Positions 51,911 through 61,722 of a DNA stretch of 64,000 nt are shown one piece after another. Under the pieces are notes generated by a model that saw nothing but the letters and a program-made list of their open reading frames with translations, searched no databases and was not told the origin of the DNA. The DNA is from G963676205 sp964342525. Lineage in GTDB: Bacteria > Campylobacterota > Campylobacteria > Campylobacterales > Arcobacteraceae. The number at the start of each line of letters is the position of its first letter. The stretch's first letter is position 1. Where the stretch lies: the NCBI GenBank assembly GCA_964342525.1, contig CAYFGQ010000007.1, forward strand, positions 19,573-83,572, given 5' to 3'. A program made the position numbers and the translations under genes.

Positions 51911-52876
51911 ATGAAAATGAGATTAAGCTCAATTTTAAAAGGTACTGTGTTAGCAGCAACCTTATTTAGCTGTGGACTTCACGCTAAACCAGTTTATATT
52001 GCAACAACTGCAATTGTTGAACACCCTGCACTTGATGCGGTTCGTGATGGTGTTAAAGAGACATTAAAAGAAAATGGTTATAGTGGTGATAAGCTAAAGT
52101 TTACATATGAAAGTGCTCAAGGTAAACCTGATATCGCAGGACAAATTGCACGTAAAATGGTAGGTGATCAGCCTGATATTATCGTTGCTATTGCTACACC
52201 ATCAGCTCAAGCTGCTGTATCTTCTACTAGATCAATTCCTGTTGTATTTTCAGCGGTAACAGATCCTCTAGCAGCAAAACTTGTACCTACACTTAAAAAA
52301 CCAGGTGGAAATGTTACTGGTTTATCAGATATGGCAAATCTTAAAGAGCATCTAGCTTTAATCAAAGAGTTCATACCAAATCTAAAAGCTGTTGGTATTC
52401 CATATAATCCAGGTGAAGCAAACTCAGTTTCAATGTTAAATAGTGCTAAAATTGTAGCAAAAAAAATGGGAATCAAAATCGTAGAATCTGCTGCACCAAA
52501 ATCATCTGATGTTATGATTGCAGCAAAACAATTAGTTGGTAAAGTAGATGCTATTTATTGTCCGATTGACAATACTATCATTTCTGCAGCTGAATCTGTA
52601 GTAAGAGTTGGTATGGATGCACAAGTTCCAGTATTTGCTGGTGATACTAGTACTGTTGCTCGTGGTGCAGTTGCTGCTGTTGGTTATGACTATTTTAATT
52701 TAGGTAAACAAACAGGTGAAGTTGTTGTTAGAATCTTAAAAGGTGAAAAACCTGGATCTATCGATGTTGAAGTAGCAAAGGGTACAGACCTTCACGTTAA
52801 TCCAAAAATGGCACAAAGAATGGGTATAAAAATCCCAGATTCAGTACTTAATCGTGCAACTAAAATCATTAAGTAA
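51911..52876 (+). CDS. ABC transporter substrate-binding protein (COG2984/TrpX type)
   Basis: The 321-residue protein has a signal peptide (ILKGTVLAATLFSCGLHA) and the ABC_sub_bind fold: YIATTAIVEHPALDAVRDGVKETL, AQGKPDIAGQIARKMV, DIIVAIATPSAQAA, and GNVTGLSDM. In Firmicutes the matching trio TrpXYZ is linked to tryptophan. The start at 51911 follows AAAAGG; a second ATG lies two codons on. It heads a three-gene importer operon. Confidence 0.92.
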   Translation: MKMRLSSILKGTVLAATLFSCGLHAKPVYIATTAIVEHPALDAVRDGVKETLKENGYSGDKLKFTYESAQGKPDIAGQIARKMVGDQPDIIVAIATPSAQAAVSSTRSIPVVFSAVTDPLAAKLVPTLKKPGGNVTGLSDMANLKEHLALIKEFIPNLKAVGIPYNPGEANSVSMLNSAKIVAKKMGIKIVESAAPKSSDVMIAAKQLVGKVDAIYCPIDNTIISAAESVVRVGMDAQVPVFAGDTSTVARGAVAAVGYDYFNLGKQTGEVVVRILKGEKPGSIDVEVAKGTDLHVNPKMAQRMGIKIPDSVLNRATKIIK

Positions 52877-52887
52877 GAGTTTGTAAA

Positions 52888-53790
52888 TTGTCACTTTATG
52901 CTTTTTTAGGAACGTTAGAGATAGGTATTATCTTTGGTTTAGTAGCGATGGGAGTTTATATCACATTTCGTGTTTTAGACTTCCCTGATTTAACTGTTGA
53001 TGGAAGTTTTACACTAGGTGCTGCTGCTACAGCTACTATGATTGTGAGTGGTTTTAATCCATTCTTAGCTACCTTAGTTGGTACACTAGCAGCTGCTAGT
53101 GCTGGTATAGTAACAGCTTGGTTAAACTTGCGTTTTAATATTCTGCATCTACTTGCTAGTATTCTTACCATGACTGCTTTATATACAATCAATCTACGTG
53201 TAATGGGTAAACCAAATGTTGCTTTGATTATGGAGCCAACAATGCTTACTCCTTTTGAAGGTTTAGGTATCCCAGCTATGTATCTAAAGGTAATCTTTGT
53301 AGCTACTTTTGCTATTGTTGCTGGATTATTGGTAGCTTGGTTTTTATATACTCAATATGGTTTAGCGATGCGTGCAGTTGGGTCAAACAAACGTATGGCT
53401 CAGGCAAATGGTATTGTAGTAAATGAAAAGGTATATGTTGGACTAGCTTTATCAAATGGTTTAGTTGGACTTGCAGGAGCTTTATTTGCACAAACAAATG
53501 GATTTGCCGATTCTACAATGGGGATTGGAACAATTGTAGTTGGTCTTGCTGCTGTTATTATCGCTGAATCATTACTAGGTACTAGATCTATGTTAATTAT
53601 TGTAATGGGTTGTATAATAGGATCTATCCTTTATAGAATCGCTGTTTCCATGGCGCTTAATGCTGACTTCTTAGGATTCCAAGCATCTGATCTAAATCTT
53701 ATTACAGCTGTACTTGTAACACTAGCATTGATCTTTCCAAAGTTACGTAGTGAATACAAAGCAAAAAAAGCTAAAAGGGTAAACAAATGA
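52888..53790 (+). CDS. ABC transporter permease (COG4120/TrpY type)
   Basis: The 300-residue membrane protein has about eight to nine helices with the family motif VLDFPDLTVDGSFTLGAAATA and the coupling region YGLAMRAVGSNKRMAQANGI. The start is TTG (52888), chosen because the family N-terminus (LYAFLGTLEIGIIFGLVAMG) begins there; the ribosome site is weak. The end overlaps the ATPase gene by four bases. Confidence 0.92.
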   Translation: MSLYAFLGTLEIGIIFGLVAMGVYITFRVLDFPDLTVDGSFTLGAAATATMIVSGFNPFLATLVGTLAAASAGIVTAWLNLRFNILHLLASILTMTALYTINLRVMGKPNVALIMEPTMLTPFEGLGIPAMYLKVIFVATFAIVAGLLVAWFLYTQYGLAMRAVGSNKRMAQANGIVVNEKVYVGLALSNGLVGLAGALFAQTNGFADSTMGIGTIVVGLAAVIIAESLLGTRSMLIIVMGCIIGSILYRIAVSMALNADFLGFQASDLNLITAVLVTLALIFPKLRSEYKAKKAKRVNK

Positions 53791-54590
53791 TTCGTTGTGA
53801 AAATTTACATGTAACTTTTAATCATGGACTAGCAACTGAAAAGTTAGCTTTAAGAGGAATTGATCTTACAATCCCAAATGGTGAATTTGTAACAGTTATC
53901 GGATCAAACGGTGCAGGGAAATCAACTCTATTAAATACTATCGCAGGTGATATAGACTCGACTAGAGGAAAAATATTTTTTGAAGATAGGGATGTAACAG
54001 ACTTACCAGCACCAAAACGTACAAAAGACGTAGCTAGAGTATTTCAAGATCCTTTAGCAGGGACTTGTGGAGATTTAACAGTAGAAGAAAATATGGCACT
54101 TGCTTATGGTAGAGGAAAAAGAGGAACTTTAGCCTTTGCATCAAATGCTAAACTTCGTAAACTATTCCAAGAACAATTAGCTCGTCTTAATCTTGGTCTT
54201 GAAAATAGATTAAATGCCCAAATGGGACTTCTATCAGGTGGACAAAGACAATCTGTGAGTCTTTTAATGTCAGCCTTACAACCAAGTAGTATTTTACTAC
54301 TAGATGAACATACAGCAGCCCTTGATCCAAAAACAGCTGCACTTATCTTAGATATCACTTCACAAATCATTGAAGAGAAAAAACTAACAGTAATGATGGT
54401 AACCCACTCAATGAGACAAGCACTAGATTATGGATCACGTACAATCATGCTTCATGAGGGTAAAATCATCTTCGATTTATCAGGAGAAGAACGCTCTAAA
54501 TATGAAGTAAAAGATCTACTTAATTTATTTGCAAAAGCACGTCATGGAGATGAAGAGCTTGATGATGATAAATTATTATTGGATGGATAA
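53787..54590 (+). CDS. ABC transporter ATPase (COG1101/TrpZ type)
   Basis: The 267-residue nucleotide-binding subunit has Walker A GSNGAGKST, the Q loop VFQDPLAGT, signature LSGGQRQ, Walker B SILLLDEHTAALD and the switch histidine VTHSM. It pairs with the permease and the binding protein upstream; no second ATPase is encoded, so it works as a homodimer. Confidence 0.95.
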   Translation: MIRCENLHVTFNHGLATEKLALRGIDLTIPNGEFVTVIGSNGAGKSTLLNTIAGDIDSTRGKIFFEDRDVTDLPAPKRTKDVARVFQDPLAGTCGDLTVEENMALAYGRGKRGTLAFASNAKLRKLFQEQLARLNLGLENRLNAQMGLLSGGQRQSVSLLMSALQPSSILLLDEHTAALDPKTAALILDITSQIIEEKKLTVMMVTHSMRQALDYGSRTIMLHEGKIIFDLSGEERSKYEVKDLLNLFAKARHGDEELDDDKLLLDG

Positions 54591-54614
54591 AATAAGTATC
54601 CTTATTTAGTAAAT

Positions 54615-54647
54615 TAATCCCTTCGAATATTTATTCGGAGGGTATTA
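54615..54647. terminator. Bidirectional terminator after the ABC operon
   Basis: TAATCCCTTCGAATA pairs with TATTCGGAGGGTATTA through GU and one mismatch; a T-rich stretch follows in both directions between convergent genes. Confidence 0.65.
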
Positions 54648-54670
54648 AATCAAAAAGTTTATACTACTTT

Positions 54671-55966
54671 TTATTCTATATACTCTACTCTATTTCTACC
54701 TTTTTCTTTAGCTTTATAAAGTGCATTATCTGATATTGTCAGTAAAGAATCAATTGAATTTTCATTTAAAGGTATAATAGAAGATATTCCTATACTTACA
54801 GTTACATACTTTTCAACTAAGGAATTTTGATGTGGTATTTTTTTATTGTAAATTTTTGTAATTAAATTTTCTGCATGTTTTTTTATTTGTTCTTTATTTG
54901 TTTCAACTGTTGCTACAATAAACTCCTCACCACCAAAACGAGCCACGATATCTTCATGTCTTTGAAACACTTCTTTAATAGATTGAGCAACTTTTTTTAA
55001 TGTATTATCTCCCATTAAATGTCCATATGTATCATTATATAACTTGAAACAATCTACATCAATCATTAAAACTGTTACAAGTTCTTTTCTTCTTATACTT
55101 CTAAACCATAGTTCGCTAAATTTTTCATCAAAATAACGTTTATTATATAACCCTGTTAAAAAATCTTTTATTGATTGTTCTTTAATAATTTCATTTGCTT
55201 TTTCTAAATCTTCACTTATTTTTACTTGATTTTGTAATGCAATACCAAGCATTTCATTTGCTTTTTTATTAATAAGTTGTTCATCTTTATATAATTTTTT
55301 CATTCCTTTTAATTTCCAAGCTAATTGCATAGACATCTCTTTTGAAATATCTTCTAGATTATCTGAAGTTAAATTTTCTATAAAATTATCAATTAGCTCA
55401 TTTGAAAAAGACTTATCTTGAAGTTTAAAATTATAAATAAACCTTGAATGAGTATAACCTTGGGATTGACTTAATACCTCTGTATGCATATCTAACCATA
55501 ATAAATCTCCCCACATATGTATTCCATTATAATATACTCCTTTAGTAAATTCAAGTGGAAACATATCTGAGTTTTCTAAAACAGCGTAACCTTTCTCAAT
55601 ATCAAGCTCAATTACTTTTGAAAATAACTTACTTGAGTCATAATCTTTAAATACATGCTTTATACCCTCTGAATTGTCCTGCATTTTAAATTGACCAATG
55701 CTTCCATGAGCTAAGGATTTTCCAACATTATCATACCATGCTTGAATAAATGCTACACCTGCTTGATAAAACAATAAAGAAGATACATATTTATTTTTTT
55801 TTAAAAGGTTAAAAACATAAGTGAGATCATTAAGAGGATACCAATCATTTGGAGATATATTTTCAAATAAATTATCTACTTTTTCTTTTGTTATTGCATT
55901 TAAACTATAAAAAGTTTGAATTACTCCAATTAAAAAAGTACCATGTATTTTTGTTTTATCATCCAT
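54671..55966 (-). CDS. GGDEF diguanylate cyclase with N-terminal sensor resembling heme/NO-binding type
   Basis: The 431-residue soluble protein has an N-terminal ~185 residues (TKIHGTFLIGVIQTFYSLN; ISPNDWYPLNDLTYVFNLL; YYNGIHMWGDLLWLDMHT) reminiscent of the TIGR02265 class related to heme-NO-binding and myxobacterial domains. A helical/coiled-coil linker (235-275) and a GGDEF domain with the active loop RFGGEEFIVA follow. It should make c-di-GMP in response to the N-terminal signal. The sensor assignment is by resemblance only. Confidence 0.85.
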   Translation of the reverse strand: MDDKTKIHGTFLIGVIQTFYSLNAITKEKVDNLFENISPNDWYPLNDLTYVFNLLKKNKYVSSLLFYQAGVAFIQAWYDNVGKSLAHGSIGQFKMQDNSEGIKHVFKDYDSSKLFSKVIELDIEKGYAVLENSDMFPLEFTKGVYYNGIHMWGDLLWLDMHTEVLSQSQGYTHSRFIYNFKLQDKSFSNELIDNFIENLTSDNLEDISKEMSMQLAWKLKGMKKLYKDEQLINKKANEMLGIALQNQVKISEDLEKANEIIKEQSIKDFLTGLYNKRYFDEKFSELWFRSIRRKELVTVLMIDVDCFKLYNDTYGHLMGDNTLKKVAQSIKEVFQRHEDIVARFGGEEFIVATVETNKEQIKKHAENLITKIYNKKIPHQNSLVEKYVTVSIGISSIIPLNENSIDSLLTISDNALYKAKEKGRNRVEYIE

Positions 55967-56167
55967 TTTACTATTACCCTATACCTTTAAAGATAATTAT
56001 TATACAAAATACAACTTAAATAATTTAGTATAAAAAATTAAATACCCATAATACTAACTATCATTTTATTAATAACCTTACCCTATACTCAAAAAAATAA
56101 AACTATAAAGTAACCATAATTAAAATAGATTAAAGTATAATAAGCATATTTTAAGATAGGACACATA

Positions 56168-56971
56168 ATGACTATTACTATAAAAACACTTCTTTTTTTG
56201 TCACTACTAATAACTTCAATATATGCAAATGATACATTAGAAGTTTGTACAGATAATACAGATTGGGCTCCATTTACATATTATGAGAGAGATAAAAATG
56301 GTATTAAAAAAGATAAATTTACTGGGGCATCAGTAGATGCACTAAGAATTATTTCTAAAAAAACTAATATAAACTTTAATATAAGTGGATATCCATGGAA
56401 AAGATGTCTCAAATCTGTTGAACTATATAGTAAAGTTAAAAAATTTGAAGCATTTATGGATGGAACAAGAAGTAAGGCAAGAGATGAAAAATATTTAAGA
56501 ACTGACCCCTTTTATGCTACCACAATAGGTGTATTTTATTCAAGAGATAGATTTCCAAATGATCTTAATATCTCAACAAGAAAAGAACTAGCCCCTTACA
56601 AAATTTGTGGGATTCATGGACAAAATTATGATATATATACTCAATTAGGAATAAAACTAGATACTGGTTCAAAAAATATTACTAGTGCATTAAAAAAGGT
56701 ATTGGTTGGGAGATGTGATGTATTTGTAGGTTCATTAGAACCTATTTTAGGTAATATATTACTTAGAAACATAACTACACCAGATGACAAGTTAAAATAT
56801 ACTCAAATAAAAATTAAAGAAAACAATGAATTTTATTTTTGGGTAAGTAAAGAATCTCCTAGAGCCAAAGAGATTGTTAATAATATGAATAAAGCAATTA
56901 GGCAATTAAAAAAAGAAGGAAAATGGGAAGATATTTATAAAAATTATATTCCCACAGGAAGTGGACTCTAA
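56168..56971 (+). CDS. Periplasmic solute-binding protein (SBP_bac_3 type)
   Basis: The 267-residue protein has a signal peptide (TIKTLLFLSLLITSIYA) and the family-3 fold: LEVCTDNTDWAPFTYYERD, FTGASVDALRIISKKTNI, MDGTRSKARDEKYLRTDPFYAT. There is no ABC partner, as for many amino-acid-binding-like sensors in this genus. It could serve the cyclase encoded convergently, but nothing connects them in sequence. Confidence 0.88.
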   Translation: MTITIKTLLFLSLLITSIYANDTLEVCTDNTDWAPFTYYERDKNGIKKDKFTGASVDALRIISKKTNINFNISGYPWKRCLKSVELYSKVKKFEAFMDGTRSKARDEKYLRTDPFYATTIGVFYSRDRFPNDLNISTRKELAPYKICGIHGQNYDIYTQLGIKLDTGSKNITSALKKVLVGRCDVFVGSLEPILGNILLRNITTPDDKLKYTQIKIKENNEFYFWVSKESPRAKEIVNNMNKAIRQLKKEGKWEDIYKNYIPTGSGL

Positions 56972-56988
56972 GTTATATATACTATCTT

Positions 56989-57408
56989 CTAAATCCCCAT
57001 AATAGTAACTACAGCTTTCCTACTTCCACCATAGTCCCTATGCTCATTTAAATATAGCCCTTGCCATGTTCCCATATTAAGCTCTCCATTTGTGATAGGG
57101 ATAGTTAAGGAAGCTCCTATCATAGAAGATTTTACATGGGCTGGCATATCATCAGCTCCTTCATAAGTATGTCTATAGTATGGTTTATCATCACATAGAT
57201 CATTGAAAAGATTTTCCATATCAGATCTTACTGTGGAATCACAGTTTTCATTTAAAGAGATACTTGCACTTGTGTGTTTTAAAAAGAGATTTAAGGTTCC
57301 AGCTTTTATAGCTTTTATCTCAGGAACCTTAGATAAGAATTCATCTGTTACTAGATGAAAGCCACGTCTTTTAGCTTCAAAACTTATCTCTTTTTGGATT
57401 ACATTCAT
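56989..57408 (-). CDS. yjbQ: YjbQ family protein (secondary thiamine-phosphate synthase type, UPF0047)
   Basis: The 139-residue protein is of family length and shows the conserved blocks LNLFLKHTSASISLNEN, DMENLF, PAHVKSSMIGASLTIPI and GTWQGLYLNEHRD. Histidines form a probable metal site. Thiamine-phosphate synthase activity is a side reaction shown for E. coli YjbQ; the main role is unknown. Its ATG overlaps the mrdA stop by four bases, so it ends the envelope operon. Confidence 0.93.
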   Translation of the reverse strand: MNVIQKEISFEAKRRGFHLVTDEFLSKVPEIKAIKAGTLNLFLKHTSASISLNENCDSTVRSDMENLFNDLCDDKPYYRHTYEGADDMPAHVKSSMIGASLTIPITNGELNMGTWQGLYLNEHRDYGGSRKAVVTIMGI

Positions 57409-59186
57409 TTTTTAATATATCCTAGCTCGATTAGTTTATCGTAGATTTTTCCTACCATTGGTCCAGCTGCACTACCACCGTGTCCACCGTGTTCTACTAA
57501 AATAGTGATAACATATTGAGGGTTTTCAAATGGTGCATATGTTGTAAGCCATGCTTGTGATCTCTGAAAATATTCTAGTTCAGATTCTTTCATCCTTTTT
57601 TTCTCAGATTGAGGGATAGATACAACTTGTGCTGTTCCTGTTTTGGCTGCTATTTTTGTTTTACTTCTTATATATTTTGAAGCTGTACCATTTCGATGAT
57701 AAGAAACTTGATACATACCCTTTTGTAAAAGTTTTAGTTCTCTTTTTCCTATTTCTACTTTTTGCTTTTTATTATTTAGCTCTTCTGATTTTAAGAAGTG
57801 TGGTGTTGGAAGTTCTGCATTTGTAAGGGCAGCTGTATATCTTGCCACTTGCATTGGAGTTACAAGGATAAATCCTTGCCCGATAGAAGATACTACCGTC
57901 TCACCAACATACCATGGCATCTTGTATTTTTTCTTTTTCCATACTTTATTTGGATTTGTACCTTTAAACTCATTTGGCTGATCCACACCTGTAGCATGTC
58001 CTATACCATATTTATCTAGGGTATCATGGATATTGTTTATCCCTACTTTTAAACTACCCTTATAGAAGAAGTCATCACAACTCTCCCTAATAGCCTTAGA
58101 GAATCCAACAGTACCATGTCCATCTTCTTTCCAACATCTAAAATTTCTCTTCCCTAGAGGCATCTCTCCATTACAATAAACCTCATAGTTTCTTGTAAGT
58201 CCATTTTCCATAAAAGAGTGAGCTACACCCATTTTTATAACAGATCCCGGAGGATAGTGTCCATTTACTAGTTTATTTGTAAAGGGATGATTAAAGTCAT
58301 TGATAATATTTTGCCACTCTTGGTGAGATACCCCATTTACAAAGATATTATTATCAAACTCTGGAAAACTTCCTGCGGCTAAAATCTCACCATTATTTGA
58401 ATCCATCACTATTACAGCTCCAGCTCTTTTACCAAATAGTTTATGGATATACTCTTGTACTCTAATATCTATAGTAGTCTCTATATCATTATTTGCTGAT
58501 GGTAATACCTCTTTTTGGATCTCTATCTCTTCATTTAGGGCATTTACTTTTACATCTCTAAAACCTAAAGTTCCTTGAAGCTTATCATTGTAATATTTCT
58601 CTAGTCCACTTTTACCTAAGATATTTGTATATTTTACAGTCATATCTTTTTTGATATCTTTTATATTTGCACGACCTGTATATCCAAGTACATGTGCTCC
58701 CACACTTTTATAAGGATAAAATCTTTTTGTAGCTGTATCAATTTTTAAATCTTTATTTCCATTTAAAACCACATACTTAGGGAAAAACTCCTCATATGGG
58801 ATAAACTCGATCAGTTTTACATAATCATGTTTATAAGGGGAGTTTTTCTTCTTATATTTTTTAATAAGCTCCTCTTTTGTAAATTTATCAGGAAACTGCT
58901 GTGCTATAAGCTCACATACTGCCTCTAGTCTTTTTATGGTTCTTGAGTATTCAAGGTGTGGTTTTACTTCTATACTAAATCCAAGATTATTAATAGCTAA
59001 TGGCACGCCATTTCTATCTTTTATAATTCCACGAATAGGTTTAGTATAAACCCTCTTTACATAGTTTTGAACAGAGAGTTGTTCATAATATTCATTTGAC
59101 TTTATAGACAATGAATAAACCCTTACAAGCAATATAATCATTATCACTGTAATAAAAAATATAATTAGTTTTAATCTAGTGTTCAT
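57405..59186 (-). CDS. mrdA: Penicillin-binding protein 2 (peptidoglycan transpeptidase)
   Basis: The 593-residue protein has an N-terminal membrane anchor (KLIIFFITVIMIILLVRVYSL), the pedestal domain (RGIIKDRNGVPLAINNLGFS), and the transpeptidase with SVIK (in PPGSVIKMG), SCD as the second motif (RESCDDFFY) and KTG (AAKTGTAQV). It makes cross-links in side-wall elongation. Upstream lies an MreD-like gene, the normal elongasome neighbour; RodA is not in the window. Confidence 0.95.
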   Translation of the reverse strand: MNTRLKLIIFFITVIMIILLVRVYSLSIKSNEYYEQLSVQNYVKRVYTKPIRGIIKDRNGVPLAINNLGFSIEVKPHLEYSRTIKRLEAVCELIAQQFPDKFTKEELIKKYKKKNSPYKHDYVKLIEFIPYEEFFPKYVVLNGNKDLKIDTATKRFYPYKSVGAHVLGYTGRANIKDIKKDMTVKYTNILGKSGLEKYYNDKLQGTLGFRDVKVNALNEEIEIQKEVLPSANNDIETTIDIRVQEYIHKLFGKRAGAVIVMDSNNGEILAAGSFPEFDNNIFVNGVSHQEWQNIINDFNHPFTNKLVNGHYPPGSVIKMGVAHSFMENGLTRNYEVYCNGEMPLGKRNFRCWKEDGHGTVGFSKAIRESCDDFFYKGSLKVGINNIHDTLDKYGIGHATGVDQPNEFKGTNPNKVWKKKKYKMPWYVGETVVSSIGQGFILVTPMQVARYTAALTNAELPTPHFLKSEELNNKKQKVEIGKRELKLLQKGMYQVSYHRNGTASKYIRSKTKIAAKTGTAQVVSIPQSEKKRMKESELEYFQRSQAWLTTYAPFENPQYVITILVEHGGHGGSAAGPMVGKIYDKLIELGYIKK

Positions 59187-59626
59187 TAAAATAAAATCCC
59201 TACAAGTATAAGATCAACCAGTACATTTAAAACTATTTTAAAAAGTACTGATAAATTTACACCTTCTAATAAAAAATAAAGTAATAAGTATGAGCTATAA
59301 AATATAATCATAAAAAGCAAGAAGTCCAATTCACCTAAAGAGAATATCTGCTTAATTTTTGGTATCAAAAACATATAAATTAAAAATGAAAGTAATGAAA
59401 GACTTAAAAATGGCATCCCTTGGGATATCTCTATCATTATAAAAGATAAGATTGTAAGAGCTAGGGAGTAATAATTCTCCCTCTCATATACATATATAAA
59501 AGCTGTAAATACTACACCAGCCAACATTAAAGGTATAAAATGAACAGTAAAAATTATATTAAAAAAAGTAACTACAAAAAATAATAATACAATATAAAAA
59601 GGATTATCAAATAGATTTTTAGTCAC
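59186..59626 (-). CDS. MreD-like membrane protein
   Basis: The 146-residue protein is nearly all membrane helices (five; FYIVLLFFVVTFFNIIFTV, LMLAGVVFTAFIYVYE, SLALTILSFIMIEISQGM). Position right before mrdA with a one-base overlap, and size and hydrophobicity, point to MreD of the rod-shape complex, whose sequence is poorly conserved. No unique motif proves it. Confidence 0.6.
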   Translation of the reverse strand: MTKNLFDNPFYIVLLFFVVTFFNIIFTVHFIPLMLAGVVFTAFIYVYERENYYSLALTILSFIMIEISQGMPFLSLSLLSFLIYMFLIPKIKQIFSLGELDFLLFMIIFYSSYLLLYFLLEGVNLSVLFKIVLNVLVDLILVGILF

Positions 59627-59635
59627 TAGTTACCT

Positions 59636-60097
59636 TTAAATATCTTTTATCATTGATATCTCATCACATTTTGGGAAGTGTGTACACTTAATACAATCTG
59701 CCCAAATTTTATGCTCTGGTATCGATTCCTTTTCGATCTCTTTAAAGCCAAGTTTTTCAAAAAATCTTTTTTGATAAGTTAAGGATAATACTTGAGATAG
59801 ATTTAGTTTTTTTGCTTCTTTTAAAACAACATCAATCAATCTATTTCCAATAGCCTGTCCTCTATAATCTTCATGAACAACTATACTTCTTATCTCAGCT
59901 AAATTCATACTATAGATATGTAAAGCACAAAATCCTACAATTTTATCTCCATCTTTAGCTAGAGTATATGAGCGTATATTTGTAGCTACTTCATCATCTG
60001 TTCTATTTAAAATTATCCCTGCTTCAATCTCTTTTTTTACAATACTTTGCATCTCAGGGATATCAAGCAAAGTTGGTTTTTCAAAAGCTATAGACAT
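59636..60097 (-). CDS. GNAT acetyltransferase, ArgA-like
   Basis: The 153-residue protein has the GNAT acetyl-CoA motif IRSIVVHEDYRGQAIGNRLID and the family start AFEKPTLLDIPEMQSIVKKEIEAG. In related genomes similar short GNATs serve as N-acetylglutamate synthase. A C-terminal cysteine cluster (ADCIKCTHFPKCDE, C-x2-C-x5-C) could bind zinc. The start overlaps the engB stop by one base. Confidence 0.85.
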   Translation of the reverse strand: MSIAFEKPTLLDIPEMQSIVKKEIEAGIILNRTDDEVATNIRSYTLAKDGDKIVGFCALHIYSMNLAEIRSIVVHEDYRGQAIGNRLIDVVLKEAKKLNLSQVLSLTYQKRFFEKLGFKEIEKESIPEHKIWADCIKCTHFPKCDEISMIKDI

Positions 60098-60714
60098 TAT
60101 TTTAATTCACCAAAAAGATATGAAGCGATTGCATTTTCTAGTTTTTCCATACCTCTTTTTTTAAGGTTTGAGATAAAAATACCATCAGGATATGCACGTT
60201 TTAATTTTGATAAATCGTTTTGTTTTAGTTTATCAATTTTTGTAAAGGCATTGATCACTAATTGATCTCCCCTTTTTATTTGATGTAAAAAATCATCCAC
60301 AGATGCATCAATCTCTAAATTTGGATGTCTTGCATCAATTAGGTGAACAAAAATCTGAAGATTTGGTCTTTTTTCTAAAAAGGTAGTAAGATTGTGGTGC
60401 CAATCTTTTTTTAAAGATTTTGAAACCTTTGCATACCCAAATCCCGGAAGATCCACAAATCTACAATCATGGTGATTTACTTCTTCTTCAGAGTTAATAG
60501 ATTTAAATCTTATATCAAAAAAATTGATAAGCTGTGTTTTCCCTGGTGTTGAAGATGACTTTGCTAAATTCTTCTTTTTTGTAAGGGAGTTTAGAAGTGA
60601 GCTTTTCCCCACATTACTTCTACCTAAAAAAGCGATCTCTGCCACATCTGGAGTTGGACTATCAGCTATTGATTGAGCTGATTTCATAAAAGCTGATTCT
60701 GTTACTTTATACAT
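60097..60714 (-). CDS. engB: Ribosome biogenesis GTPase YsxC/EngB
   Basis: The 205-residue GTPase has the G1 loop FLGRSNVGKSSLLN, G3 VDLPGFGYAKVS, G4 TKID (in NAFTKIDKL) and G5 ISN. It is needed for late 50S assembly and is usually essential. The gene lies 2 nt downstream of lptA, a combination I know from other Campylobacterota. Confidence 0.96.
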   Translation of the reverse strand: MYKVTESAFMKSAQSIADSPTPDVAEIAFLGRSNVGKSSLLNSLTKKKNLAKSSSTPGKTQLINFFDIRFKSINSEEEVNHHDCRFVDLPGFGYAKVSKSLKKDWHHNLTTFLEKRPNLQIFVHLIDARHPNLEIDASVDDFLHQIKRGDQLVINAFTKIDKLKQNDLSKLKRAYPDGIFISNLKKRGMEKLENAIASYLFGELK

Positions 60715-60716
60715 AT

Positions 60717-61193
60717 CTACTCTTTTATCTTCATAATAAATCTTACAGGCTTTTTCTTAGTTCCTTTGATCTTAGCCTCACCACTTTGCTCATCAAGATA
60801 AATAGTCTCTCCATAAAGTTTAGTACCTTCTATTTTCTCTTCTACTAAACCATTTCCAATAATTGTATATTTCATCTCTTTTGGATTATATACTAGTTTA
60901 TCGCCCTTACCTTGATAAATCTTTTCTTTTGTATAAACTGTAAAATAAACGTTTCCAGTAGCAATGAATTTCTTCATCTCTCTTACACCCTTATCATCCA
61001 TTTCTGAAGTATATATCTCAATAAGACCTGCATCTATCCTATCATCCCCACGTTGCATTTTCACATTTCCAGTAAATACAGTGGAGCCAGTTTTTTCATT
61101 TAACTCAAACTTCTCAGCATCAATAATTAGTTTATTTGCATAAATATTTGTTAGTAAAAATGTTGTTATAAAAATATATTTAATTAGTTTCAT
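60717..61193 (-). CDS. lptA: LPS transport periplasmic protein LptA
   Basis: The 158-residue protein has a signal peptide (LIKYIFITTFLLTNIYA) and a single OstA/LptA beta-jellyroll: LIIDAEKFELNEKTGSTVFTG, GNVYFTVYTKEKIYQGKGDKLVYNPKEMKYTI. It carries lipopolysaccharide across the periplasm. The start lies 14 nt inside lptC, so the two are coupled. Confidence 0.93.
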   Translation of the reverse strand: MKLIKYIFITTFLLTNIYANKLIIDAEKFELNEKTGSTVFTGNVKMQRGDDRIDAGLIEIYTSEMDDKGVREMKKFIATGNVYFTVYTKEKIYQGKGDKLVYNPKEMKYTIIGNGLVEEKIEGTKLYGETIYLDEQSGEAKIKGTKKKPVRFIMKIKE

Positions 61194-61722
61194 TGTTATC
61201 CTTTAGTTCTATTTCAAAATGTGTATTGTTTGCTTTAAAAATTCTAGAGTTTGAATCAAAATATATATGTGTACCAGTCAATCTCTGCCCCTCATATATC
61301 ATCTCAAAAGCTTTATCATTATAACCTATCTTTTTATTTAGATCGTAAAAAAGTTCATCTGAATTTAATGTCATAAAAGAGCTACGATTATATTTCACAT
61401 CACCCCTCATAGTTATAAAATCACCTTTCTTTTCTAAATAATTTGCTCTAATGGTATCTGTAAAGTCATTTTCAGCAGAACTGTTAGAACGCTCTACCAT
61501 AACTGTTTCAAATAACTCTTCCCTATCTTTATAAATTGCCACATCATTTGTCTGAACAATTCTTTGTACTTGTTTATCATCAATGGTATACATTGTAGCA
61601 CCATTAAATGTTAATAAAGGGCGTTCTTCTTTTTTAGTATTATCTACTTCTATATCTATTTGATAATAGTGTGCTCCAAGAGCAATTAAAAAAAGTGAAT
61701 AGATAAATATCTTTATACCCAT
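61180..61722 (-). CDS. lptC: LPS export protein LptC
   Basis: The 180-residue protein has one N-terminal membrane helix (KIFIYSLFLIALGAHYYQI) and an LptC-type jellyroll (LTFNGATMYTIDDK; ANYLEKKGDFITMRGDVKYNRS; LTGTHIYFDSNSRIF). Sequence conservation in LptC is low, but the position between kdsC and lptA settles it. The start overlaps kdsC by 10 nt. Confidence 0.88.
   Translation of the reverse strand: MGIKIFIYSLFLIALGAHYYQIDIEVDNTKKEERPLLTFNGATMYTIDDKQVQRIVQTNDVAIYKDREELFETVMVERSNSSAENDFTDTIRANYLEKKGDFITMRGDVKYNRSSFMTLNSDELFYDLNKKIGYNDKAFEMIYEGQRLTGTHIYFDSNSRIFKANNTHFEIELKDNNETN

Noticed and set aside
56168..56971. Part of an ABC amino-acid importer
   Set aside because: No permease or ATPase gene is adjacent on either side.
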